A stretch of 49,228 nt of DNA, from NCBI GenBank assembly GCA_016872535.1, contig VGZQ01000010.1, positions 1 through 49,228 of the forward strand, read 5' to 3'. This DNA comes from Rhodospirillales bacterium. GTDB taxonomy: Bacteria; Pseudomonadota; Alphaproteobacteria; Rhodospirillales; 2-12-FULL-67-15. Under the pieces are notes generated by a model. That model did no database searches. It saw only the letters and a program-made list of their open reading frames with translations, and was not told where the DNA came from. Shown piece after piece: positions 35,361-43,766 of the stretch. Made by a program: the position numbers and the translations under genes. The first letter of the stretch is position 1. Every line of letters starts with the position of its first letter.

Positions 35361-35374
35361 GCCACAACAGTGGC
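35361..35374. promoter_or_regulatory. inverted repeat in divergent region
   Basis: The perfect inverted repeat GCCAC-AACA-GTGGC lies between the minus-strand methyltransferase start and the probable GTG start of the next + strand gene. It could be an operator for the divergent promoters. It is short, and an ATG reading through it at 35359 is possible. Confidence 0.25.
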
Positions 35375-35409
35375 GATTTGCAATTTCTTCCTGTCCTGTC
35401 TGTCATCCC

Positions 35410-37056
35410 GTGAGCGTGTACTTGCGACAAAGCCGCCACGCTAGCTTTGCCCCGGCCGGGCTTGGCTGGTTGACCGTCGCCGGCGCGAAGAGCGATCTTC
35501 CGCGCGAACGGCGGCTGCCCGGATCGGCGCGGCGATTGGAGGATAAGTTCGTCGAAATCAGCGATCTGTGGTGGCGCCTCGGTCGCGCCATGGGCGAGGA
35601 CCCCACGGCCGACATCTCCCATGCCGCCACCTGCGGCGTGTTCGGTTCCGACTTCGGTTTAATGCTGGCATGGAGCCGCATGGTGGAGGATCTAGCCGCC
35701 GCGAACACCGATTGCCTAGTCCTATGCGATGACCCCTGGCTCTTTCGTCATCTAGCCGCGATTCCCGGTGTGCATGCGGGTCCTGCTCCGCCGTTGGCCA
35801 GGGTCGAGTGGCGATTGCGCCTGAGGGGGGTCGCCGCGCGCGTTCGACTCGCCGTCCGTCTCTTCTGGTCTGCGGTGCGCCTACGGCCCATGCGGTGCAC
35901 GTACCGGCCGGGAGCGGCGGTCGTTCTCGTCTATGGTCATCCCAACAGCACCGCGAGCGGCCACGATGCATATTTCGGTGCGCTCATGACCAAGATGCCA
36001 GCGGTGCAACGCGTGTTGCACACGGATTGCCCAGCATGGCGCGCGCGGCAATTGAGCGCCGATGGCCGCACTGTCAGTTTACACGCCTGGGGCGATCCGA
36101 TCTTCGCTTTAGGCTTGATCGCGGAAACATGGGCACCCCGCCACGAGCTTCGGCGGAGTCCGCACGGCTGGCTGGTCCGGCGCGCGGCCGCGCGGGAAAA
36201 CAGCGGCGGTGGCCCGGCCATGAACCGATGGCAAATCCATTGCCAAGGCCGTTGGTTGGCAGCCGTGAAGCCGCGTATAGTCGCCTGGCCATGGGAAAAC
36301 CATGCCTGGGAGCGCGCGCTTTGCCGCCAAGCTCGCATTGTTGGGTCACAAACCGTCGGCTATCAGCACACGGTCATTGGCCCGCACCAGATCAACTATG
36401 CGACTTTTTCCAATTCCGACGGTCTGGGCAGCATTCCCGACACGGTCGTCGCTAACGGACCGGCCTATCGCGACGAGATGCGAGCTTGGGGAATTCCGCC
36501 CGCGCGCCTGATCGTGGGTGGAGCGTTCCGCTTCCCGGCGGCATTCCGCAACCTGTTCGACCCCAAAGGCCCGGTCTTCGTTCCCTTATCCGCGATCCCG
36601 GTGATCGCGGCCCGACAACTCGACGCCGCGCGCGACATCGCCGCGAGCGGGCGGCGCGTCCTGGTGAAAGAGCACCCCATGTATCCGTTCGCCTTTGCCG
36701 AATCGGACATGCTTCGGCGTACCAATGTACCTTTAACGCACCAGAATGGTCTTTCCGCCGTCGTCTACGCAACCGGAACCTCGGGACTGGAAGCGATTTT
36801 AGCTGGCATCCCGACCTTGCGCTTACTATGCGAGGACCGTGTATCCATCGATGTTCTGCCCGCGGCTCTGACCGCCGTGTCGGCCGAATGCGGGGACTTA
36901 CGCGCCGCCTTGGCCGCGGTACGACCTCCCAGACCGGTCGTTCAAACCGATATCCTGGCCCCCGTTGACTGGTCACTTTGGCGCTCGCTTTTGGACAATG
37001 ATCCGAGTACGAAAGGCCAGGATCCGCGAAAGACAGCCGAACGCCCCCATGCCTGA
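35410..37056 (+). CDS. surface carbohydrate biosynthesis protein, probable GT-B type
   Basis: A 548-residue protein if started at GTG 35410. An ATG at 35359 (565 residues) and a GTG at 35416 are alternatives. I cannot name the family firmly. PRIVAWPWENHAWERAL followed by VGYQHTVIGPHQINY resembles surface-carbohydrate proteins such as the LIC13510-type. The later VLVKEHPMYPFAF and YATGTSGLEAILAGIP look like the donor site of GT-B capsule transferases. It has no signal peptide. It overlaps the first Gfo/Idh/MocA gene by 8 bp. It is probably a glycosyltransferase of the polymer, functionally similar to the product at 6589-8331. Confidence 0.62.
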   Translation: MSVYLRQSRHASFAPAGLGWLTVAGAKSDLPRERRLPGSARRLEDKFVEISDLWWRLGRAMGEDPTADISHAATCGVFGSDFGLMLAWSRMVEDLAAANTDCLVLCDDPWLFRHLAAIPGVHAGPAPPLARVEWRLRLRGVAARVRLAVRLFWSAVRLRPMRCTYRPGAAVVLVYGHPNSTASGHDAYFGALMTKMPAVQRVLHTDCPAWRARQLSADGRTVSLHAWGDPIFALGLIAETWAPRHELRRSPHGWLVRRAAARENSGGGPAMNRWQIHCQGRWLAAVKPRIVAWPWENHAWERALCRQARIVGSQTVGYQHTVIGPHQINYATFSNSDGLGSIPDTVVANGPAYRDEMRAWGIPPARLIVGGAFRFPAAFRNLFDPKGPVFVPLSAIPVIAARQLDAARDIAASGRRVLVKEHPMYPFAFAESDMLRRTNVPLTHQNGLSAVVYATGTSGLEAILAGIPTLRLLCEDRVSIDVLPAALTAVSAECGDLRAALAAVRPPRPVVQTDILAPVDWSLWRSLLDNDPSTKGQDPRKTAERPHA

Positions 37057-38164
37057 CCAACGCGCAATTCATATCGCCCTGATCGGCTGCGGCCGGATTG
37101 CCAGCCATCATTGCCGTTCCATTGCCGCCGTTCCAGGCGCGCGGCTGACGGCGGTGTCTGATCTCGATGCAGCCAAGGCCCGTGCGCTTGCCGAAGAGGC
37201 CGGCGTTCCCGCATATATCGATTATCGCGCCATGTTCGCTTCCCACCCCGAAATTGACGTCGCTGCAATTATTACTCCATCGGGAATGCACTATGAACAC
37301 TCCCTCGAAATTCTGGAGCGTTACGGCAAGCACGTGATCGTGGAAAAACCGACGTTCATGCGCCCGTCGCAATTAAGCGCGGCGTATGCCATCGCCGATC
37401 AGCTTGGACTTCAGGTGTTCCCCGTTTTCCAGAATCGCCATAACAAAGCGGTGCGGCGGGTTAAGCAGGCACTCGATCGGGGCGAGTTGGGCGATATCCG
37501 CATCGTTTCCGTACGCGTGCGCTGGTGCCGTCCCCAACGCTATTACGACCTAGCGCCGTGGCGCGGCACTTTTTCCCACGACGGCGGCTGCCTGTCCAAC
37601 CAGGGAATCCATCATGTTGACCTGCTACGCCATTTGGGTGGAGAAGTTTCGCGCGTTGCGGCGCGTCTCTGCACCCTTGGTGCCGAGATCGAGGTCGAGG
37701 ACGCCGCAGTCGCAATTATGGAGTACGCTTCCGGTGCAATCGGCACGGTCGAGGTCACGACCGCCGCACGGCCCGACGATTTCGAGGCGTCGTTGTCCAT
37801 CGTCGGCGGGTCAGGCTTGGCGCAGATCGGCGGAATCGCGGTCAACGAATTGCAGGTTTTTACGCCTGATCCCGCATCCTGCGCCACCGCCAGCGAGGAC
37901 TTCGTCGGCATCAAAGGACACGGCGCGGTTTATGGCTACGGCCATACCCAAATGTACGGGGATATTGTCGCGTATTTCCGCGACGGTACGCCCTATCCGG
38001 TCGACCGCGACGACGCATGGCGGACGCTCAAGCTGCTCAACGCTTTTTACCGCTCCGACGAATCCGGGGGCTGGGCCGATGTCGACGATGACGCTGAATC
38101 GCCCAGGCTCGGCCGAGCCGATGACTCGATTTCCAACCTCTATCGGACTCCACGCCGTGACTGA
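37049..38164 (+). CDS. Gfo/Idh/MocA family sugar dehydrogenase
   Basis: A 371-residue protein starting at ATG 37049, just inside the end of the previous gene. The N-terminal IALIGCGRIASHHCRSI is the NAD(P)-binding site, VIVEKPTFM gives the EKP motif with the catalytic Lys, and GGCLSNQGIHHVDLLRHL gives the active-site His region. The layout resembles WlbA/WbpB, which oxidise UDP-GlcNAcA at C3 on the way to 2,3-diamino uronic acids, and other 3-keto-sugar enzymes. An amidotransferase route (HisH, AsnB) in the same locus fits such acidic amino sugars. The exact substrate is inferred. Confidence 0.85.
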   Translation: MPDQRAIHIALIGCGRIASHHCRSIAAVPGARLTAVSDLDAAKARALAEEAGVPAYIDYRAMFASHPEIDVAAIITPSGMHYEHSLEILERYGKHVIVEKPTFMRPSQLSAAYAIADQLGLQVFPVFQNRHNKAVRRVKQALDRGELGDIRIVSVRVRWCRPQRYYDLAPWRGTFSHDGGCLSNQGIHHVDLLRHLGGEVSRVAARLCTLGAEIEVEDAAVAIMEYASGAIGTVEVTTAARPDDFEASLSIVGGSGLAQIGGIAVNELQVFTPDPASCATASEDFVGIKGHGAVYGYGHTQMYGDIVAYFRDGTPYPVDRDDAWRTLKLLNAFYRSDESGGWADVDDDAESPRLGRADDSISNLYRTPRRD

Positions 38165-39212
38165 ACCCCTGAAGGTCGGCATCGCCGGATACGGCGTCGT
38201 TGGCAAGCGCCGTCGGCATTTCATCGACAAGCGCCCTGACTTGCGTACCGTCGCCGTGTGCGACCGGTTATTCGAAAGCGACGGAACGCTGGAAGATGGC
38301 GTCCGTTGCTATCGGCACTATTCCGACGTGTTGAACGAAGACATCGACGTGCTTTTCGTCTGTTTGACCAACGATCTGGCGGCCGACGTCACCGTCGCGG
38401 GCCTGCGAAAGGGGTTACACGTATTTTGCGAAAAGCCACCTGGCCGTGATGTGGCGGACATCGCCCGCGTCATGAAATGCGCGCGCGAGCGGCCGCATCT
38501 GAAACTCAAATACGGGTTCAATCATCGCTATCACGATTCGGTCCGCGATGCGCTGGCGATTATACGCGAGGGTACGCTCGGCCGCGTCGTCAACCTGCGC
38601 GGCGTTTACGGTAAGTCGGCGATCATCGATTTTCGCTCGCCGTCCCACTGGCGCACCATGCGCGTCAAGGCCGGAGGCGGAATCCTTCTCGACCAGGGCA
38701 TTCACATGGTCGATTTGATGCGTCTGTTCACCAGTGAAAATTTCGAGGATATTCGCAGTTTCGTCTCGAACGGCTTTTGGAACCACGACGTCGAGGATAA
38801 TGTCTACGCCCTCATGCGCACCCGCACCGGGGTCGTCGCCATGCTGCATTCGTCGGCGACCCTATGGCGCCACCGTTTCGAGCTGGAAATGACACTGGAA
38901 AAGGGGAGCGTGATCCTTTCCGGTATTTTGTCCGGGTCGAAAAGTTACGGCGACGAAACATTAACGGTCGCTCGGGCTACGCCCAACGACGCCGGCGACC
39001 CCAAGGAAGAAATCACCCGATACGATCATGACTCTTCCTGGGCCGACGAGATCGCTGATTTCACCGAAGCCATCATGCACGATCGCCCCATTGTCGATGG
39101 CTCAGCGGACGAGGCACTGGCGACCATGCGGCTTGTTTATCGCATTTATTGCGCCGATCCGAATTGGAAGGCACGATGGGGGCTAAGCGATTCGATTTCG
39201 ACGACAAAATGA
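38157..39212 (+). CDS. Gfo/Idh/MocA family oxidoreductase (second)
   Basis: A 351-residue protein starting at GTG 38157, overlapping the first Gfo/Idh/MocA gene by 8 bp. VGIAGYGVVGKRRRHFI is the cofactor site, FCEKPPG the EKP motif, and GGGILLDQGIHMVDLMRLF the active-site region. It has diverged from its neighbour across the whole length, so it is not a recent duplicate. Two such enzymes in tandem could oxidise one sugar and reduce another, or act at two steps of one pathway. The product is unknown. Confidence 0.85.
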   Translation: MTEPLKVGIAGYGVVGKRRRHFIDKRPDLRTVAVCDRLFESDGTLEDGVRCYRHYSDVLNEDIDVLFVCLTNDLAADVTVAGLRKGLHVFCEKPPGRDVADIARVMKCARERPHLKLKYGFNHRYHDSVRDALAIIREGTLGRVVNLRGVYGKSAIIDFRSPSHWRTMRVKAGGGILLDQGIHMVDLMRLFTSENFEDIRSFVSNGFWNHDVEDNVYALMRTRTGVVAMLHSSATLWRHRFELEMTLEKGSVILSGILSGSKSYGDETLTVARATPNDAGDPKEEITRYDHDSSWADEIADFTEAIMHDRPIVDGSADEALATMRLVYRIYCADPNWKARWGLSDSISTTK

Positions 39213-40276
39213 TTCGACGCTTGTTACCGAATGTGTTGTTAACGGCCGCCGCTACGGTTGTGAGTATCCTTATTCTGGAAGGTGCAATCCGCATATTAAT
39301 GCCCGAATGGAGGAATTTTTCCTCAGCCCGTTTTCTCACGTCTGTCGAGGTGCCGGGCTACGGCATAACTTCGATCGGCACTCCTGGCTTCGATGGCTGG
39401 TTTTCCCAGAACAACGGCGACTTTCGTACCCGTATCCGCATTAACGCCTTCGGCCTACGTAATGACGAGCCCGTTGCCGCCGCCGATGGACGCATCTGGG
39501 TGCTGGGCGATTCCTTCTCCTTCGGCTGGGGCGTTGCACGGGAAGAATCTTACACCCAGGTTCTTGCCGACCAGCTGGGTTTTCCAACCTACAATGTCGC
39601 CACGCCTGGCTCCAGCGTATGCGGCTGGCAGGCGCTCTATGCCCGAATGCCGAAGGGAATTCGCCCCGCCGCCGTCGTTGTCGGCCTGACCATCGAAAAT
39701 CGCGTTGCGCTTCTCGACTGTGCTGCCACTGCCATGGCGCCACAACCTGAAGAATCGACGGTACTCTCATTATTGGCGGTCAAAGCGTTCCTGACACGGC
39801 ATGCGGCTCTTTACAACGTCGTTTCTGTTTCCCTGAAGCGTATTGAGATCATCAATACGATCCTAGTGAGGGTTGGCCTGATCGAGGATCCTTCACGGAT
39901 CATCCTGCATGGTCACGATCCAGCCAAGGCCGACGCCATGATCGCCGCTACAGCTATTGAGATCGACCGGCTGCGCACTCTGGTACCGAAAGGCATTCCT
40001 TTCGTCGTCGTGCTATTCCCCGCCCGCTTCGAACTGCGAGATCAATCTGGTCATTTTCGCTATCTCCGGCTAGGCATTACCGAGGCGCTCGCTTGGCGTA
40101 GGATATCGACGCTCGATCTTTTCTCCGCGATCCAGGGCGCAGGATTGGAAGCTACTCACTTTTCCCATGACGGCCATTGGAACGCGCGAGGCCACCGCAT
40201 TGCAGGCGAAGCGATCGCCCGCTGGTTTTCCATAAATGCCGCTGACTTATCGCCAGCCCATTCCATAAAGAACTGA
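39176..40276 (+). CDS. membrane-anchored SGNH/GDSL hydrolase-like protein
   Basis: A 366-residue protein from ATG 39176, chosen because GGAAGG sits about 5 bp upstream. An ATG at 39209 overlapping the preceding stop as ATGA is a good alternative (355 residues). A hydrophobic anchor at about residues 18-36 is followed by an outer-facing domain. WVLGDSFSFGWGV is SGNH block I with the Ser, and HFSHDGHWNARGH is block V with Asp and His. Such proteins add or remove acetyl groups on exported glycans. It could be a second partner of the MBOAT encoded at 32995-34356. It lies 1 bp before the second kdsB. Confidence 0.75.
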   Translation: MGAKRFDFDDKMIRRLLPNVLLTAAATVVSILILEGAIRILMPEWRNFSSARFLTSVEVPGYGITSIGTPGFDGWFSQNNGDFRTRIRINAFGLRNDEPVAAADGRIWVLGDSFSFGWGVAREESYTQVLADQLGFPTYNVATPGSSVCGWQALYARMPKGIRPAAVVVGLTIENRVALLDCAATAMAPQPEESTVLSLLAVKAFLTRHAALYNVVSVSLKRIEIINTILVRVGLIEDPSRIILHGHDPAKADAMIAATAIEIDRLRTLVPKGIPFVVVLFPARFELRDQSGHFRYLRLGITEALAWRRISTLDLFSAIQGAGLEATHFSHDGHWNARGHRIAGEAIARWFSINAADLSPAHSIKN

Positions 40277-40277
40277 C

Positions 40278-41051
40278 ATGACGAAGGTTGTCGGTATCGT
40301 TCCCGCTCGTATGGCCGCTAGCCGGTTCCCCGGAAAGCCTCTGTACCCTATCTGCGGCCGCCCCTTGATCGAACACTGTTATCTGCGGGCCCGTCTGTAC
40401 GCACGCTGGGATGCACTAGCGCTAGCAACCTGCGACAAAGAAATCGCGGATTTTGCCGACCAGAGGGGTTGGCCGGTGATCATGACCTCGGACCGTCACA
40501 CCCGTGCTCTCGATCGGGTTGCCGAGGCCGCGCCCAGGGCTGCTCCCGCTCTTGCCGATGATGATATTGTCGTCTGCGTGCAGGGCGACGAGCCGCTGCT
40601 CGGCCCCGATATGCTCGATGCGGTAATTGCACTTTTCGGCAAGGACGCCTCGATCGAAGGAACCATGCTCGCCATGCCGATCCACGAGGAAGGGATCTTT
40701 CTCAATCCGGATATCGTCAAGATCGTTCACGACATGAAGGGTGACGTGCTGTACACGTCGCGCGCGCCGGTGCCCTATTGCAAGCCGGGCCGGTTTTCGC
40801 CGGCTTTGGGCGCGAAGCGGGTAGGCGGCATCTTCGGGTTCCGCTGGCATTTCTTGAAATGGTTCACCGCCATCCCCGAATCGCCCCTGGAAATCGCCGA
40901 AGCTTGCGATTCCAACCGGATATGCGATCACGGCCGCCGGCAGCGTATCGCGCTGGTTCCTCACCGGCCTTATGTTTCCGTCGATAGCCCCGAGGACATC
41001 GGCCGGGTCGAGGCTGTCATCGAAGCCGATCCCTTGTGGGGCCATTACTAG
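40278..41051 (+). CDS. kdsB: CMP-Kdo synthetase paralogue
   Basis: A 257-residue KdsB-type cytidylyltransferase. GIVPARMAASRFPGKPLYP, MTSDRHTRALDRVAEA, VQGDEPLLGPDML and a late LEIAEACDSNRICDHG mark the family. Compared with the KdsB at 2883-3638 the catalytic motifs are shared, but the central and C-terminal segments differ (for example NRICDHGRR against MLRFLEHGL). It may therefore prefer a modified Kdo or another 3-deoxy acid. It follows the SGNH gene by 1 bp and overlaps the next frame if that starts at GTG 41036. Confidence 0.86.
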   Translation: MTKVVGIVPARMAASRFPGKPLYPICGRPLIEHCYLRARLYARWDALALATCDKEIADFADQRGWPVIMTSDRHTRALDRVAEAAPRAAPALADDDIVVCVQGDEPLLGPDMLDAVIALFGKDASIEGTMLAMPIHEEGIFLNPDIVKIVHDMKGDVLYTSRAPVPYCKPGRFSPALGAKRVGGIFGFRWHFLKWFTAIPESPLEIAEACDSNRICDHGRRQRIALVPHRPYVSVDSPEDIGRVEAVIEADPLWGHY

Positions 41052-42019
41052 GCGGGCCTCCCGTTTTGCGAACGAACAATGATGCCCTGGCGGCGCTGCA
41101 TGCTCGCCAAAACCGGACGGATTGCGCCGCGTCGTCCTATTGGAGCGCGGCGCTGGATCATTTCGTCGTCGACCGGGAAGGTGCGTTGCGCGGCTCAACC
41201 GTCCTCGGCCTGCCGGCGCCGGCAACCGATCCGGTCCGGATTTTCGCACATCGCGCGCTGCAACTACCGTTTGTCGCGATGGGCTATGCCAAATACCGCC
41301 ACTTTCGCGAATGCCTAGACCTCGGCCGCACCGTCGCACGCCGAACGAACCGGCTGTTCACGTACGATATCCTGCGCCAAGTCCTGTCCTTGGCCCTGAT
41401 CCGCGAGCATCTGTCGCTCGACGGCGATGGACCGGCAGCGATGGTGATTGGCGATGGGTTCGGAGTAATGTCCTCCTTGCTGGCGCTGGCGGCGCCTTCG
41501 CGCAAGGTCATTGCCGTCAACCTGACCAAGTCTCTGCTACTTGACGTCATCAACATCCGCCGCGCCGTGCCGGAAAAAACGGTCGCGTTGGTCGAAACGG
41601 CGCTTGATGTACGCGAAGCGCTGGGCGATCCGGAGATCCGCTTCATCGCCGCACAAGCCGACAACGCTGCCATCCTGGTTCATGCACCGATCGGGCTTGC
41701 GATCAATATCGTGTCCATGCAGGAAATGGACGCGGACGTCATCGCCGCCTATTTCGCCATCCTGCGCGGCAATCCGGCGGCGGAAACCGTCTTTTACTGC
41801 GCCAACAAGCTGGTCAAGCCCCTGCCCGACGGAACAGAGGCGCGCTTTGCCGATTATCCATGGCACGCGGGAGACGCGGTCTGGGTCGACGCCGTCTGTC
41901 CCTGGGCTCAGTGGACCTATTCCCGGCAACCGCCGTTTTGGCATTACCGTCGGGGAGCGGGGCGCGTGATCTGGCATCGATTGGCGCGGTTGGCCAAGGG
42001 AAGCGCGTCACCAGCATGA
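41036..42019 (+). CDS. putative sugar O-methyltransferase
   Basis: A 327-residue protein from GTG 41036, which overlaps kdsB by 16 bp. A TTG at 41066 is an alternative start, so the N-terminus is uncertain. AAMVIGDGFGVMSSLLALA, then KVIAVNLTKSLLLDV, looks like the glycine-rich SAM site and following acidic strand of a Rossmann methyltransferase, and AINIVSMQEMD may be motif II. The pattern resembles proteins annotated as putative sugar O-methyltransferases, but I cannot confirm the family. It ends in an ATGA overlap with another methyltransferase gene, which supports a joint glycan-decoration role. Confidence 0.55.
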   Translation: MGPLLGGPPVLRTNNDALAALHARQNRTDCAASSYWSAALDHFVVDREGALRGSTVLGLPAPATDPVRIFAHRALQLPFVAMGYAKYRHFRECLDLGRTVARRTNRLFTYDILRQVLSLALIREHLSLDGDGPAAMVIGDGFGVMSSLLALAAPSRKVIAVNLTKSLLLDVINIRRAVPEKTVALVETALDVREALGDPEIRFIAAQADNAAILVHAPIGLAINIVSMQEMDADVIAAYFAILRGNPAAETVFYCANKLVKPLPDGTEARFADYPWHAGDAVWVDAVCPWAQWTYSRQPPFWHYRRGAGRVIWHRLARLAKGSASPA

Positions 42020-43083
42020 ACGGCCCCTCAACGTCATCGGCGGATATGCTTTGTTCGCCTTGTTGCCGGGCGCAGCTCGTGCGCCAGACCGATGTCTCTA
42101 CGGTAACGTGTTCCGCCTGCCACGCGATTTTTCCCATCGATGCGGAAACCGGCGTCATCGCCTTTTCTGCCCATCACGCCGAGGGTGCGATCAAAAGCGA
42201 CATCCAGAAATGGTGGGGCGATCTCTACAATCAGATCTACGAGGATTACGACCGAGCAATGACTGGCACCGGTCTGGATACCGACCTCGATGATTTAGAG
42301 ACCATGTTCCGCCGCCGCCGCCATGTGGCGTCGGTCGAGATGGGCGCGCTCGATCTCGCCGGCCAGCGCGTTCTTGAGATCGGCTCGGGCGCGGGCGCGC
42401 ATTCATGCCTGTTCAAGCGGCGCGGCGCCGACGTGACGGCCATCGACTTGACTCCCACCCGAGCCTTGTCCACAGCGCGCAAGCTCGCGCTGGCTCGCGG
42501 GCCGGGTCCGGCGCGAGCCTACCAAGCCGACGCCGAAAATCTGCCCTTCCGCGACGAAACTTTCGATATCGTCTATTCCAACGGCGTCCTGCACCATTCC
42601 GAGGACACGGCCGCCTGCGTCGCGGAAGTGCGCCGCGTGCTCAAGCCCGACGGGCGGGCGGTGATCATGCTCTATTCCCGCCATTCGGCAAACTACTGGC
42701 TGAGCATCGTGCCGCGCGGGATTTTGACAGGAGGCATTTTCTGCTTGCCCGAGGCCGAGTGGGTCGGCCGCGTCACCGAGGGAACGCCCAAGTACAGCAC
42801 GACGCGCAATCCCATTACCCGGGTCTATTCTGCGCGCGCCTTGCGCGATCTCTTTCGGGATTTCACGGTTGAGAGCCTTCGTAAATTCAGCTTCCAATTC
42901 GACAACTTCTGCGTTCCCCGCTTGACCCAAATACGCGACTGGACTTTGAAAACTCTGGGCCATAAGCCATTTTGCGGTGGCGGTATGCTGGTTTATGGAA
43001 AACCATTCTATGCCGAAACCGATCTCGAATTGGCACTGGCGCCAACCGTGGGTTGGGGTTGGGCCATCGTGGTGCGTAAATGA
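42016..43083 (+). CDS. class I SAM-dependent methyltransferase with Trm112-like zinc ribbon
   Basis: A 355-residue protein starting at ATG 42016 in an ATGA overlap. Two CxxC knuckles (CSPCC and CSAC) at the N-terminus form a Trm112-like ribbon. The core has VLEIGSGAGAHSCLFKRRG (motif I), VTAIDLTPTR, AENLPFRDETFDIVYSNGV and VLKPDGRAVIML, as in Methyltransf_11 enzymes. It shares this layout with the protein encoded at 21767-22804, but the two are clearly diverged. Sugar methylation is likely. It overlaps the next gene by 4 bp. Confidence 0.84.
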   Translation: MNGPSTSSADMLCSPCCRAQLVRQTDVSTVTCSACHAIFPIDAETGVIAFSAHHAEGAIKSDIQKWWGDLYNQIYEDYDRAMTGTGLDTDLDDLETMFRRRRHVASVEMGALDLAGQRVLEIGSGAGAHSCLFKRRGADVTAIDLTPTRALSTARKLALARGPGPARAYQADAENLPFRDETFDIVYSNGVLHHSEDTAACVAEVRRVLKPDGRAVIMLYSRHSANYWLSIVPRGILTGGIFCLPEAEWVGRVTEGTPKYSTTRNPITRVYSARALRDLFRDFTVESLRKFSFQFDNFCVPRLTQIRDWTLKTLGHKPFCGGGMLVYGKPFYAETDLELALAPTVGWGWAIVVRK

Positions 43084-43766
43084 CCCCCCACCCCGCTCTC
43101 GTCTTCGATCTGGACGGCACCCTGATCGACAGCGTTCCGCAGGTCGCGGCGGCCGTCAACATGACCCTGACGGAAGCGGCCCGGCCCGCACTGTCGATAA
43201 CCGCCGTGCGCGGAATAATCGGCGAGGGCGCGCGCACCACCCTCGTGCGAGCCTTCGCCACGACCGGCGGCACTGACGACATCGATATCGACGCGATGGT
43301 CGAGCGCTATCTCATCCACTACCTGGCTGACCCTTCCTCGCACACTACGATTTTTCCCGGGGTGACCGAAGTGCTTCGAAAATTCCGCGCCCTGGGCACG
43401 GTCATGGGCATTTGCACCAATAAGCCCGGGGCGACCACGCGACCCGTCCTTGATGCATTGAACCTGAGTCAATACTTCGCCGCCGTCATCACCGCCGACG
43501 ACACCCGCCACCGCAAGCCCGACGGCCGGCACGTGCTGGCAACGCTCGCTGCGATGAAGGCGGACCGTAATAGCGCCATATTCGTTGGCGACTCCGCGCC
43601 CGATCTCGCCGCTGCCCGGGACGCGGGCGTACCCGCCATCGTCGTCGCCTACGGTTATGGCTACGTCGATCCCGCCACAATGCCCGCGGCGGCGCGCATC
43701 GAACGTTTCCACGAATTGCCGGCGGCCGTCGCTCGGATCGCGGCCCGAAGAGAGGCCACCCCCTGA
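43080..43766 (+). CDS. gph: HAD family phosphatase (phosphoglycolate phosphatase-like)
   Basis: A 228-residue HAD hydrolase. LVFDLDGTLIDS supplies the nucleophile D10 and D12, MGICTNKPG is motif II, and IFVGDSAPDLAAARDAG is motif IV. The length and cap position fit Gph-type enzymes that hydrolyse phosphoglycolate or sugar phosphates. It overlaps the gene upstream by 4 bp and the dehydrogenase gene downstream by 1 bp, so it may remove phosphate from a sugar or glycerate intermediate of this pathway. General phosphoglycolate salvage is the alternative role. Confidence 0.82.
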   Translation: MTPHPALVFDLDGTLIDSVPQVAAAVNMTLTEAARPALSITAVRGIIGEGARTTLVRAFATTGGTDDIDIDAMVERYLIHYLADPSSHTTIFPGVTEVLRKFRALGTVMGICTNKPGATTRPVLDALNLSQYFAAVITADDTRHRKPDGRHVLATLAAMKADRNSAIFVGDSAPDLAAARDAGVPAIVVAYGYGYVDPATMPAAARIERFHELPAAVARIAARREATP

